Counted from the stretch's first letter, positions 16,200-25,396 are shown. The stretch is DNA of 35,539 nt from JAUVKA01 sp964465145 (GCA_964465145.1 CAYXJR010000050.1:1-35539), one strand, 5' to 3'. The notes: generated by a model not told the origin, from the letters alone. Made by a program: numbers and translations.

Positions 16200-17948
16200 A
16201 TGAATCCAAATAAAGAAATTTCAGAAGAACTCAGGAATAAGGCTGCGGTTTGGACTTTAGCTCCATATAACGAAGAGACCAGAGCCCAGGTGATAAAAAT
16301 GCTGGAAGCAGGGAACGATGAATTGATTGAATCGTTCTACAAAAACCTGGAATTCGGCACTGGGGGATTGAGAGGCATTATGGGTCCGGGAACCAATCGG
16401 GTAAACCAATATACCATTGGGATGGTAACCCAGGGACTGGCTAATTATATCAAAATGAATTTCGAGCATTTGAGAGAAATTAGGGTGGCCATAGCCTACG
16501 ATAGCCGCAACAACTCAAAGTTTTTTGCAGAAACGACGGCAAATGTGTTTTCTGGTAGTGGGATTAAAGTTTTTATTTTTGAATCATTGCGCCCAACACC
16601 AGAGCTTTCTTTTGCCATTCGGGAATTGGGATGTCAGTCGGGGGTTGTAATAACTGCATCACATAATCCAAAAGAGTACAATGGCTATAAGGTTTATTGG
16701 GATGATGGGGCCCAGGTTATCAGTCCGCATGATTTAGCTATCATAGAGCAAGTCAACAATATCAAAGGGATCGAAGAAGTTGATTTCTCAGGCCGGCCTG
16801 AATTGATTGAAGAATTGGGCACTGAAATGGACAACAGGTACCTCGACAAGCTTCAAAGTTTAAGCCTGCATCCTGAAATAATTCACCAGCATAAAGATTT
16901 AGGAATTGTTTACACTCCAATCCACGGCACAGGTGTCCACCTGGTTCCGGCAGCTTTGAAGAAATTTGGATTCAGTAACGTTTACTCTGTTCCGGAACAG
17001 AATGAACCTGATGGGAATTTCCCAAGTGTACATTCTCCAAATCCTGAAGAAAAGGCTGCATTGGATCTGGCCATTAAAAAGGCCGTTTCAGTGGGTGCTG
17101 ATATTGTTATGGCTACTGATCCGGATGCCGACAGAGTGGGAATTGCAGTCAGGGGACCAGATGATGCCTTTGTTTTGCTGAACGGGAATCAAACGGGAGC
17201 TATCCTTATATATTATCTTTTGTCGCAGTGGTCCTCCTTAGGAAAACTCAAGGGCAATGAATTCATAGTTAAAACTATTGTTACCAGTTCCTTGTTATCA
17301 GAAATTGCCAGGTATTATTCTGTACGAACCTACGAAGTACTGACTGGCTTTAAATACATAGCTGATCTGATCCGAAGGAAGGAAGGCAAAGAGGTTTTTA
17401 TTGTTGGTGGGGAAGAGTCGTATGGCTACCTGGCTGGAGATTTTGTCAGGGACAAAGATGCAGTACTTTCTTGTGCTCTGATTGCGGAAGCTGCAGCCTG
17501 GGCGAGGAGCCAGAGTATGGGATTGCTGGAAATTCTTGATGAAATTCATGTTAAATTTGGATTTTTCAGAGAACATTTAATATCGATGGTACGAAAAGGA
17601 AAATCCGGAGCGGAAGAGATTGCTTCCATGATGGAAAAGTTCAGAACATCACCACCAATGTCTTTAGGTGGCTCGGACGTGGTAATGATTAACGATTTCC
17701 TAAAAGGTCAGTCAGTAGATATGATTTCAGACCTTCGTTATGATATCAATTTGCCAAAATCAAATGTTCTTCAAATATTAACACAAAATGGCTCCATCGT
17801 TTCTATTCGGCCATCCGGAACTGAACCTAAAATTAAATTTTATTTTTCAGTTCGTGAAAAAGTAACTGGTAATCAGGCCTTGGAAGCTGCCGGAAAAAAG
17901 CTTGAGGAAAGGATTCAGATAATGGTCAAAGAAATAGGAGCAGAGTAA
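16200..17948 (+). CDS. Phosphoglucomutase/phosphomannomutase family protein
   Basis: Alpha-D-phosphohexomutase that moves phosphate between C1 and C6 of glucose or mannose. The 582-residue length and the N-terminal EFGTGGLRGIMGPG fit the PgcA/PGM2-like branch. The catalytic phosphoserine is Ser154 in TASHNP, the metal loop is TDPDADR (306-312), the sugar-binding loop is GGEESYGYL, and the phosphate-binding loop is RPSGTEPKIKFY near the C-terminus. In this cluster it would provide glucose-1-phosphate for UDP-glucose and dTDP-glucose. Choice between glucose and mannose cannot be made from sequence alone, so no symbol is given. Confidence 0.94.
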   Translation: MNPNKEISEELRNKAAVWTLAPYNEETRAQVIKMLEAGNDELIESFYKNLEFGTGGLRGIMGPGTNRVNQYTIGMVTQGLANYIKMNFEHLREIRVAIAYDSRNNSKFFAETTANVFSGSGIKVFIFESLRPTPELSFAIRELGCQSGVVITASHNPKEYNGYKVYWDDGAQVISPHDLAIIEQVNNIKGIEEVDFSGRPELIEELGTEMDNRYLDKLQSLSLHPEIIHQHKDLGIVYTPIHGTGVHLVPAALKKFGFSNVYSVPEQNEPDGNFPSVHSPNPEEKAALDLAIKKAVSVGADIVMATDPDADRVGIAVRGPDDAFVLLNGNQTGAILIYYLLSQWSSLGKLKGNEFIVKTIVTSSLLSEIARYYSVRTYEVLTGFKYIADLIRRKEGKEVFIVGGEESYGYLAGDFVRDKDAVLSCALIAEAAAWARSQSMGLLEILDEIHVKFGFFREHLISMVRKGKSGAEEIASMMEKFRTSPPMSLGGSDVVMINDFLKGQSVDMISDLRYDINLPKSNVLQILTQNGSIVSIRPSGTEPKIKFYFSVREKVTGNQALEAAGKKLEERIQIMVKEIGAE

Positions 17949-17969
17949 ATACTTAATAAAGTTTTTGAG

Positions 17970-18392
17970 ATGGCTATTAAATCACACAGACAAGAGTTAT
18001 GGTTCGAAGTACCTTCACGAAGGGGATTTATAAACATCACACCTGATATCCAAAATTGCGTGGCGGAAAGTGGGATAATCGAAGGGCTGGTCCTTGTAAA
18101 TGCAATGCATATTACGGCATCAGTATTTATCAATGATGACGAAGGCGGGCTACATCAGGATTTTGAAAAATGGCTGGAGGGACTTGCTCCGGAAAAGCCA
18201 TATTCTCAATATAATCACAATGGATATGAAGATAATGCTGACGCGCATTTGAAACGTACAATTATGGGTCGGGAAGTAGTTGTAGCTATCACCAAGGGAC
18301 GACTTGACTTCGGCCCATGGGAGCAGATCTTTTACGGGGAATTTGACGGGATGAGGAAAAAAAGGGTGTTGGTTAAGATAATTGGAGATTAA
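17970..18392 (+). CDS. YjbQ/UPF0047 family protein
   Basis: A 140-residue member of the small YjbQ family (secondary thiamine-phosphate synthase enzyme, UPF0047). It shows the family segments NAMHITASVFINDDE, NADAHLKR, a Gly-rich VVAITKGRLDFGPWEQI and the final GEFDGMRKKRVLVKI. E. coli YjbQ has been reported to have weak thiamine-phosphate synthase activity, but the true function is not settled. It lies 21 nt after the phosphohexomutase gene and probably ends the operon. Its stop overlaps the stop of the opposite-strand helicase gene by 4 nt, and no terminator is visible between the two. Confidence 0.9.
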   Translation: MAIKSHRQELWFEVPSRRGFINITPDIQNCVAESGIIEGLVLVNAMHITASVFINDDEGGLHQDFEKWLEGLAPEKPYSQYNHNGYEDNADAHLKRTIMGREVVVAITKGRLDFGPWEQIFYGEFDGMRKKRVLVKIIGD

Positions 18393-19813
18393 GGGACCGC
18401 ATCAAAAAACTCATTTTTGAAATTTACCAGAAAAAGCTTTTTTGTCGCTCGGGTTAATGCTGTGTAAAGCCATCGGAAATATTCCCGGTCGAGCCGGTCC
18501 TCTGTTACATACCCCTGGTCGACATATACATGTTTCCACTGCCCCCCTTGAGCCTTATGGCAGGTTACTGCGTATGCAAATTTCACTTGCAGGGCATTAA
18601 AAAAAGGATCTTCCCGCACTGCATCAGTCCGATGTTTTTTCCCTTTCACATGCTGATAATCTGCCATAACCTGAAAAAAGAACTCCCGCATGACATCTCG
18701 GTCCAGTGCAGCACTTTCAACCATTAGGCTGTCAAGGATTATTTTTGCATCAAAGTCCAGATTCTTATAATCGCTAAGACGTAAATTAACGTCAGCGAAA
18801 CGAAGGCCGTACAATTCCTGATACCCCAGAATCTTGTTGATCACAGCGATATCTCCGTTGGCAATGAAATCTACTTCCTCTTCATCTTTCAACCAGAAAT
18901 AATTGTTTTTAACTATCATTATATGATCTCCAACAGTTAGTTCTTCCTCTTTCCAAAGGATCATATTTCTGATTCCCTGATTATAACGGTTGGCCTGCTT
19001 GTTGGATCTGCATACGATAATGGTTTCATCAATCCCGGGATTATCATAAGATTTTTCTATTGACTCCACCAAATTATCTCCGGATATTCTAACTACATCC
19101 CCTTTTTCATCCTCCAAAAGCCTGGGATATTTCAGCTCATTCCTTTCAAGTTGCTCCCTGACTAATGTTGCATTTGCAAGAATTCCAGATGATGAAGCCT
19201 GCCTGACTACTTCATTCAATTCCCCTCTCTTGACTGGAAATCCATATCCTTCCAACAATTTTGGTTCAAGTGCTTCACTTGACTCCAGGCCGACGGGAGG
19301 CAATTGAGCCACGTCACCTATCAGGATTAGCTTACACCCTATCCCACTGTATACATATGTTACCAGATCATCAAGTAACCTCCCACTGCCAAATATTGCC
19401 AGATCCAAACTCTGGTTTGAGATCATGGAGGCTTCATCTACGATAAATAAAGTATTCTTGTGCAAATTCCGATCAAGAGAGAACTCGGCAAAACCGTCTC
19501 TGACTTTTTTCTGCCTGTATATTTTTTTGTGTATTGTCATGGCTGGATTATTTGAATAGCCCGACAATACTTTTGCTGCCCTACCTGTAGGTGCCATCAA
19601 AACCGCCCTTCCATTTGTTTCATTCAGCGATTTAACCAGGGAGGCTATCAAACTGGTTTTACCGGTTCCGGCATATCCCCGTATTAAAAATATCCCCTCT
19701 TGATCCACATCGGCAACAAAGTTAGCTAACCCGCTAATCAGGATCATCTGCCCCCTTGTAGGCACATGATCCAGGTTTTTAATTATTGTATGAGTTAAAT
19801 GGTCTTTTAACAT
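18389..19813 (-). CDS. RecD-like ATP-dependent DNA helicase
   Basis: A superfamily 1 helicase of 474 residues from ATG 19813; a GTG at 19837 would add eight residues. Walker A is GYAGTGKTS (about 46-54), Walker B is VDEASMIS, and LIGDVAQLPPVG follows as motif III. The C-terminal UvrD-like region has TCHKAQGGQWKHVYVD and WLYTALTRATKKLFLVNF (motifs V and VI). It lacks the N-terminal part of full-length RecD and of RecD2, so it is a compact stand-alone form common in Bacteroidota. Its cellular role is not known; DNA repair is likely. It is divergent from the plus-strand gene at 19895 and tail-to-tail with the yjbQ-family gene. Confidence 0.92.
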   Translation of the reverse strand: MLKDHLTHTIIKNLDHVPTRGQMILISGLANFVADVDQEGIFLIRGYAGTGKTSLIASLVKSLNETNGRAVLMAPTGRAAKVLSGYSNNPAMTIHKKIYRQKKVRDGFAEFSLDRNLHKNTLFIVDEASMISNQSLDLAIFGSGRLLDDLVTYVYSGIGCKLILIGDVAQLPPVGLESSEALEPKLLEGYGFPVKRGELNEVVRQASSSGILANATLVREQLERNELKYPRLLEDEKGDVVRISGDNLVESIEKSYDNPGIDETIIVCRSNKQANRYNQGIRNMILWKEEELTVGDHIMIVKNNYFWLKDEEEVDFIANGDIAVINKILGYQELYGLRFADVNLRLSDYKNLDFDAKIILDSLMVESAALDRDVMREFFFQVMADYQHVKGKKHRTDAVREDPFFNALQVKFAYAVTCHKAQGGQWKHVYVDQGYVTEDRLDREYFRWLYTALTRATKKLFLVNFKNEFFDAVP

Positions 19814-19859
19814 GGGTAAAAAAACTATATCCGCCACCTAGTAATTTCAAAAACATTTA

Positions 19860-19867
19860 TAAATTTG
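19860..19867 (+). promoter_or_regulatory. Candidate -7 box for the gene at 19895
   Basis: TAAATTTG matches TAnnTTTG and lies 27 nt before the ATG at 19895. No TTTG is present at the expected upstream spacing. It excludes the longer TTG start at 19865, which would begin inside this box. Confidence 0.4.
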
Positions 19868-19894
19868 CAGACAAACTTAATCAATTCAAACCAG

Positions 19895-20497
19895 ATGAAA
19901 TCCGTTAAATACATTGTTCAATTCCTCCTTCTAGCTATTATCGTAGTTCTGGTATATTTTATATATACCGGAGTAATGAAGCCGATTGACTTTGAAAAGG
20001 AGCAAGAAGTAAGGTATGAAAAAGTTGTTAGGCGGTTGAAGGATATTCGTACCGCCCAGGTGGCTTATCGCTCAGTATATGGTTCTTATACAGGAAGTTT
20101 TGATACTCTTATTAACTTCGTGAAATTAGATTCCTTTCCGGTTTTATATGCCGAAGGGAGCCTGGATGACTCACTCGCTGTGTCGAAGCATATGGTCATC
20201 AGAGATACCATATATATCCCGGTAAGAGATTCTATCTTCCCACGACAATATCCCATTGATTCTATACGATATGTTCCCTTTGCCAATCCTGGAGTTCTAT
20301 TTGATATGAAAGCAGGTATAATCATGACAGCTTCAAAGGTTGAAGTAAATGTTTTTCAGGCTACAGCTCTGAACTTCGATATTCTTAATGGAATGGATCG
20401 TCAGTTGATAATTAATTTGAATGACACCAAAGCTTTTCCGGGCCTTAAAGTTGGTGATGTAGAGGAAGCTAACAACAACGCAGGAAACTGGGAATAA
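19895..20497 (+). CDS. Conserved membrane-anchored protein of unknown function
   Basis: A 200-residue protein from ATG 19895. It has one N-terminal transmembrane helix (about residues 7-27, IVQFLLLAIIVVLVYFIY) with little before it, then a soluble region. The segment RYEKVVRRLKDIRTAQVAYRSVYGSYTGSFDTLINF resembles the long amphipathic helix and following loop of type II/IV pilin-like proteins, but there is no prepilin cleavage motif, so I do not call it a pilin. The rest has several beta-rich segments with paired Asp and Pro. Neighbours DUF3822 and rsmD form a gene set I recognise from other Bacteroidota. A strong terminator follows the gene. Confidence 0.75.
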   Translation: MKSVKYIVQFLLLAIIVVLVYFIYTGVMKPIDFEKEQEVRYEKVVRRLKDIRTAQVAYRSVYGSYTGSFDTLINFVKLDSFPVLYAEGSLDDSLAVSKHMVIRDTIYIPVRDSIFPRQYPIDSIRYVPFANPGVLFDMKAGIIMTASKVEVNVFQATALNFDILNGMDRQLIINLNDTKAFPGLKVGDVEEANNNAGNWE

Positions 20498-20523
20498 GCA
20501 ATCCCATCGTACGAAAGTTGAAA

Positions 20524-20560
20524 GTAGCTCTACCTGTTTTGGTGGAGCTATTTTTTTTTG
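20524..20560 (+). terminator. Rho-independent terminator after the membrane-anchored protein gene
   Basis: TAGCTCTACC (20525-20534) pairs with GGTGGAGCTA (20541-20550) around the loop TGTTTT, a 10-bp stem with one G-T pair, followed by nine T residues. It begins 27 nt after the stop codon and separates this gene from DUF3822, whose ATG is 35 nt further on. Confidence 0.88.
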
Positions 20561-20594
20561 TCAATTTTAATCCCGAACTGAACTGGGCATTCCA

Positions 20595-21446
20595 ATGAGA
20601 AATATAGCCATAGTTGACGAAACATTTGACATCAACATTACTGCATCATACCACCTTTCGGTACAGATAAGTTCGAGAGGAGTATGTTTTGCCGTAATGG
20701 ATACCGTTCGGAAGAAATATATAGCTTTAAAAAACTTTCTATTGGAAGAATCCCATCCTTCAACCATAGAGGAGCAGATAAAAAGGCTGTTACAAACAGA
20801 TAATTACTTGAATCGCAAATATAAATCCTCTGCTCTGATATACACCACTTCAAATGCAGCGCTCATTCCCAATCCCATTTATGATCCTGATCGACTAGAG
20901 GAATTATATAACTTTTCAAATCGCCTGGTTGATAAGCACGAAATTTACAGCAACGAGATACCCTGTATTGACGCAAGGATTATTTATGCAATACCACAAA
21001 TAATTCTGGATCTCATTGGAGATAACCCAAACAATTTCAGGGTTTTTCATCAGTCATGTCCCATTATCGAAAACTCTTATCTTGAGGCAAAAAGTAAAAC
21101 AGATGAAGCATATATTTCCGCCCAGGTTTTCCCGGATTTTTTCGACCTGACTGTTTTCAAAAACGGACAACTTGAATTATACAACACCTTTACATATAAA
21201 ACAGATCAGGATCTAATTTTCTACATTCTTTATGTATATGAGCAATTTGGATTAAATCCAGATAAAGTGTGCCTTTCACTTTCCGGCTATGTCGAAAAAA
21301 AATCCGAATTGATCAACAAACTTTCACAATTCATTCATGCTATAAGTTTTGGGGATTTCAGCCGTAGTTTTACATACAGTTATACTTTCGGACAATTAAA
21401 CCAGCACCAATTCACTAATCTTATCAATCTGTACCGTTGCGTATAA
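20595..21446 (+). CDS. DUF3822 family protein
   Basis: A 283-residue protein with no signal peptide or membrane segment. It begins MRNIAIVDETFDIN and continues with a beta-rich segment (YHLSVQISSRGVCFAVMD), which together with its place just before rsmD matches the DUF3822 family of Bacteroidota. The layout, with two similar halves of alternating strands and helices and a segment FDLTVFKNGQLELYNTF, suggests an actin/ASKHA-like or pilus-assembly ATPase-like fold, but this is only inference and no ATP motif is obvious. Its last 10 bases overlap rsmD, so both proteins are translationally coupled. Confidence 0.85.
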   Translation: MRNIAIVDETFDINITASYHLSVQISSRGVCFAVMDTVRKKYIALKNFLLEESHPSTIEEQIKRLLQTDNYLNRKYKSSALIYTTSNAALIPNPIYDPDRLEELYNFSNRLVDKHEIYSNEIPCIDARIIYAIPQIILDLIGDNPNNFRVFHQSCPIIENSYLEAKSKTDEAYISAQVFPDFFDLTVFKNGQLELYNTFTYKTDQDLIFYILYVYEQFGLNPDKVCLSLSGYVEKKSELINKLSQFIHAISFGDFSRSFTYSYTFGQLNQHQFTNLINLYRCV

Positions 21447-21967
21447 TTCATGGGAAATACCGCAGCCGCAGGTTAAACCTTCCAAAAAACCTGAAAGCCC
21501 GACCGACCACTGATCAGGCGCGTGAAAGTTTGTTTAACATTCTAATTAACCGCCTCGACTTCGAAGACATAAAAGTAATAGATCTCTTTTCTGGGACAGG
21601 TAGCATCAGCTTTGAATTTGCCTCATTGGGAACCAGTGATATTACCCTGGTTGAAAAAGACCGTTTTAATGTTCAGTTCATTTTAAAAAACATTGAACTG
21701 CTGGGAATTGAAGAAATTCATGTCGTTTCAGGTGATGTATTTACCTTTATGTCACGAAATAGAGTGAAATATGATCTCATTTTCGCCGATCCACCATATG
21801 ATCTTCCCACGCTCGACTCCCTACCCGATTTAATAACGCCTCACCTCAATGAACCTGACGGCTGTTTTATCCTTGAACACGGCCCCTCTCACAGTTTCGG
21901 TGATCATCCTAAACTTACTGAAACCCGCCGGTATGGCAAAGTTCATTTCAGCTTCTTTGGCATTTAA
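21437..21967 (+). CDS. rsmD: 16S rRNA (guanine(966)-N2)-methyltransferase
   Basis: Methylates G966 of 16S rRNA using S-adenosylmethionine. The 176-residue protein is of normal length. It has the conserved start MRIIHGKYRSRRL, the SAM loop DLFSGTGS (49-56), and the catalytic motif FADPPYD (116-122). The family almost always begins MRIIxG, so the start must be the TTG at 21437; there is no ATG at this place. The TTG lies inside the last codons of DUF3822, giving a 10-nt overlap that probably lowers or couples its expression. Confidence 0.95.
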   Translation: MRIIHGKYRSRRLNLPKNLKARPTTDQARESLFNILINRLDFEDIKVIDLFSGTGSISFEFASLGTSDITLVEKDRFNVQFILKNIELLGIEEIHVVSGDVFTFMSRNRVKYDLIFADPPYDLPTLDSLPDLITPHLNEPDGCFILEHGPSHSFGDHPKLTETRRYGKVHFSFFGI

Positions 21968-22010
21968 CTTATTTTAACTTAAAAGCCAATCTATTATATT
22001 TCTCAAGGGT

Positions 22011-22018
22011 TAAATTTG
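22011..22018 (+). promoter_or_regulatory. Candidate -7 box of the M28 peptidase pair
   Basis: TAAATTTG matches the TAnnTTTG consensus and lies 29 nt before the ATG at 22048. No upstream TTTG at the usual spacing was seen. Confidence 0.4.
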
Positions 22019-22047
22019 GTAGCACAAAGGCGACTAAACTCCTTACC

Positions 22048-23700
22048 ATGAGAATAAAAAATTCAATTTTCGGACTTGTTCTGCTTATTGGACTTCCTTT
22101 AAACGCTCAACAACCATCAAAAGACAAAGGATTATCTGCTATTAGCGAGGGTGTTATTAAAGCACAACTGGATTTTCTCTCATCCGACTGGACAGAAGGC
22201 CGCGAATTAGGGATAGCTGGTGCATACATGGCTTCAGACTATATTGCAAGTATGTTTAAGGTATATGGTTTAAAGCCTGGCGGAGACAATAAACCTATCC
22301 GTTTCAACCGCAATATGAGCAGGGAAGAAAGACAGAATGTAAGGCCGGAGCAGGATTATTTTCAAAACTTCCAATTGGTCGAATATGGACCTGGAGTCGA
22401 ACAAGAACTGTCAGTGATTTCAACGAGAAATGGCTCTGTCAAAAAATCTAAATTCCAATATTTTACAGATTTTTCGGTAAAGCCAGGCCAAACGGCGCAA
22501 ACAGCAAATTCACAGGTCATTTTTGTTGGATATGGAATTTCAGATCCAGAAAACAATTACGATGATTTCAAGGGAATTGATGTGAGAGATCGAATAATCC
22601 TCAGATTAATAGGATTTCCCGGACATCTCGATACCAGCTCTGAAGCCTTTAATAAATTCAGGAAATTTGGTCTGGACAGATATGGAAGATACCAGGCAAA
22701 GGACAAAATTGCTTCAGAAAAGGGAGTTCTTGCCGTGATTGAGTTTGATCCTCATAATTCAATCCAAAAGGGATGGTCATCTAATGTACCCTTTAGATTC
22801 GAAGATAACGGCTACGAGGGAGATGAGCCATTCAGGACTGATGTCCGTAAACGCTTGTCAAGACCAAACTCCAGTTTAGGAAATGGCTTACTGACTTATC
22901 AAATAACTACAAAAGTATTTTATGAGTTAACTGCAGATATTGATTTCAGGCTGGCTGAATTTGAAAAGGCAACTCAAAATGGAATAAAAACATCCATCCC
23001 CTTTGAGCTTCGTGACAAATCTGTCGAATACAGTACAAGTGTTGAATCCAGAGTAATCCAGGCAAGAAATGTTGTTGGAATCCTGGAAGGTAAAAGGAAA
23101 GACCAATGTATCGTTCTTGGTGCACATTTTGACCATTTGGGTATTACTCGTCAATATATTTATAATGGGGCTGACGATAATGCATCTGGTGTGGCAGGTA
23201 TAATGACTATTGCCAAAGCCATGATGGCCACAGGGGAGAAACCTGAATACACAATGGTTTTCTGCGCCTGGACCGGAGAGGAAAAGGGATTGATTGGCTC
23301 CGCCTATTTTGTTGATAACCCTGTTATTAAGGATATTAAATGTTATATGAATTATGATATGATATCAAGGGTTGCCCTGGATGATCCAAATAAAAATAAG
23401 TGCGACTTTACCTTTACGAATACCGTTCCGACTTTTCAGGAATTAACAGAAAAGCATATAAAGGAATACAAGATCAACCTGGATATGGAATACAAAGGTT
23501 CAGAAATGCCGGTCGGTGGAAGCGATTTCTCTTCTTTTTCCCGAAAAGGAATTCCAATTTTCCTCCTTCACGGGAAGTTTACGCCTGATTATCATCAATA
23601 TACAGACCATTCCGATAAGGCTGAAATACCATATTTGACTGATATTATCAGGGTCGGTTTTCTCAACCTATTTGAATTAGCAAATAATTATCAATGGTAA
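22048..23700 (+). CDS. Exported M28 family metallopeptidase, first copy
   Basis: A 550-residue zinc aminopeptidase-like protein. An N-terminal signal peptide (MRIKNSIFGLVLLIGLPLNAQ, two words of the same helix) points to export. A PA-like insert lies at about 150-250 (VIFVGYGISDPENNYDDFKG). The M28 catalytic domain has the expected zinc and catalytic residues: His360 in GAHFDHLG, Asp377 in GADDNASG, Glu411/Glu412 in GEEKGLIGS, Asp437 in NYDMIS and His516 in DYHQYTD. All key residues are present, so it should be active. The gene just downstream is a close paralogue. Substrate is likely short peptides in the periplasm or outside the cell. Confidence 0.93.
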   Translation: MRIKNSIFGLVLLIGLPLNAQQPSKDKGLSAISEGVIKAQLDFLSSDWTEGRELGIAGAYMASDYIASMFKVYGLKPGGDNKPIRFNRNMSREERQNVRPEQDYFQNFQLVEYGPGVEQELSVISTRNGSVKKSKFQYFTDFSVKPGQTAQTANSQVIFVGYGISDPENNYDDFKGIDVRDRIILRLIGFPGHLDTSSEAFNKFRKFGLDRYGRYQAKDKIASEKGVLAVIEFDPHNSIQKGWSSNVPFRFEDNGYEGDEPFRTDVRKRLSRPNSSLGNGLLTYQITTKVFYELTADIDFRLAEFEKATQNGIKTSIPFELRDKSVEYSTSVESRVIQARNVVGILEGKRKDQCIVLGAHFDHLGITRQYIYNGADDNASGVAGIMTIAKAMMATGEKPEYTMVFCAWTGEEKGLIGSAYFVDNPVIKDIKCYMNYDMISRVALDDPNKNKCDFTFTNTVPTFQELTEKHIKEYKINLDMEYKGSEMPVGGSDFSSFSRKGIPIFLLHGKFTPDYHQYTDHSDKAEIPYLTDIIRVGFLNLFELANNYQW

Positions 23701-23719
23701 ATACTAAAACTAAACTATT

Positions 23720-25396
23720 ATGAAAACAACAAAAGCTTTTGCTTTATTGCTTGTTATTGTTTTAGCCAGCTCCCTGAACATGTTCGCCCAGGAAACAGCT
23801 AAAAAGACTGGTTATAAAGCAATTACACTGGAAGCTATCCAGGGACAACTGGAGTTTTTAGCCTCCGACTGGACTGAAGGACGGGAAACAGGAACTAAAG
23901 GTGCATATATGGCGGCTGATTACATTGCCAGCATGTTCCAGGTTTATGGACTCCAACCTGGAGGTGACACTCAACGGCGGTCTTTCGGCAGAGGTAGAAG
24001 GGGAGGCCCACCGCCACCTCCACCCACCAGGACTTTTTTTCAGAATTTTAACCTTGTAGAAACATGGGCAGGTGATACACAGGAATTAAACGTTATAACA
24101 AAAAACGGAGAGGCTGTGAAATCTGTTGATTTTAACTATCAGACTGATTTTTCAATCACTGCAGGTGAGACAGGTATGGAGGCTGAAGTACCGGTTGTTT
24201 TTATTGGTTATGGACTTCAGGATAATGAAAAGGGATACGATGACCTCAAAGGGCTAGACCTAAAAGGTAAAATTGTTGTGAAATTGTCTGGATTCCCAGG
24301 ACACAAAAACCCTGGTTCAAAGACTTATGAAAGATTTAAGCCGGCAGAACAAGTGGCTGATAGTACTCAGCCAAGGGCTAGACGGCAGGGTTTTGGCAGG
24401 GGAAGCAGATATCCCTGGGCCGCTGAAAAGGGTGTGATGGCTATTATTGAGTATAATCCCAATGCTAATCCTGCTGCTCAATGGGCAAATAATAATGTAT
24501 TTTTCCCGCAAGAAGTTAACGGACCGGCAAGAGGTGTTAGAAAATCTATGAGAAGGCCTGATAGTGAGCCAAGGGGAGGGAATACTGTTTCGCTCCAGGT
24601 GACAAATAATGTTATAAAGGAAATCATGAATGGCTTAGAGGTCAATTTTGATGCTTTGGAAGGGAAAATAGACCTGACAGGTAAACCAGCATCAATGGTG
24701 TTACCCGGCAAATTTATTCGTTTCAAAACCACAGTTAATTCAAGAATTTTACAGGCCAGAAATGTTGTTGGAGTGATGGAAGGTGAGGATACATCGAACA
24801 TTATTGTTATTGGTGGACATTATGACCATCTTGGCATGAGAGACGGGTGGATTTATAATGGTGCTGATGATAATGGATCAGGAACAGTAGGAGTTATGAC
24901 AATTGCGAAAGCCATGACAGCAACAGGCAAGAAACCTGCGAAGACCATTGTATTCTGTGCCTGGAGCGGAGAAGAAAAAGGCCTTTTGGGATCATCATTT
25001 TTCGTTGACAACCCTTATGATGGAAAGAAAATCCTATGTGACCTTAATTACGATATGATTTCAAGGAATAGCCCGGGTGAGGACCAGGATAATAAGGTCA
25101 GCATGAACTTCACCAGTACATTCCCCATGTTCCAGGAATTGACGGAAAAACACAATAAGGAATATGATCTTGGCATGGAAATTACATTCAAGGGAAGCGA
25201 GCAGCCAGGCGGGGGAAGCGACCACGCACCTTTTGCCAAAGCAGGAATCCCGGTTTTTTACTTTATGGCTGGAATGCCACCCGACTATCATCAGCCAAGT
25301 GATCAAGTTTCACTTGTTGAATGGGATAAAATGCTAAAGATAATCCAGGTTGGTTATCTGGATATTTTTGAATTAGCCAATATGGATTGGAAATAA
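23720..25396 (+). CDS. Exported M28 family metallopeptidase, second copy with RG/Pro insert
   Basis: A 558-residue paralogue of the preceding gene, 19 nt downstream and probably in the same transcript. Its signal peptide ends near residues 22-24 (NMFAQ). Zinc and catalytic residues are His367, Asp384, Glu418/Glu419, Asp445 and His524, all conserved. Compared with the first copy it has an Arg/Gly-rich stretch followed by six prolines at about 86-103, and a second Arg/Gly segment (RARRQGFGRGSR) at 219-230, both in or beside the PA-like region. These inserts are absent from the first copy. A strong terminator follows the stop codon. Confidence 0.93.
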   Translation: MKTTKAFALLLVIVLASSLNMFAQETAKKTGYKAITLEAIQGQLEFLASDWTEGRETGTKGAYMAADYIASMFQVYGLQPGGDTQRRSFGRGRRGGPPPPPPTRTFFQNFNLVETWAGDTQELNVITKNGEAVKSVDFNYQTDFSITAGETGMEAEVPVVFIGYGLQDNEKGYDDLKGLDLKGKIVVKLSGFPGHKNPGSKTYERFKPAEQVADSTQPRARRQGFGRGSRYPWAAEKGVMAIIEYNPNANPAAQWANNNVFFPQEVNGPARGVRKSMRRPDSEPRGGNTVSLQVTNNVIKEIMNGLEVNFDALEGKIDLTGKPASMVLPGKFIRFKTTVNSRILQARNVVGVMEGEDTSNIIVIGGHYDHLGMRDGWIYNGADDNGSGTVGVMTIAKAMTATGKKPAKTIVFCAWSGEEKGLLGSSFFVDNPYDGKKILCDLNYDMISRNSPGEDQDNKVSMNFTSTFPMFQELTEKHNKEYDLGMEITFKGSEQPGGGSDHAPFAKAGIPVFYFMAGMPPDYHQPSDQVSLVEWDKMLKIIQVGYLDIFELANMDWK

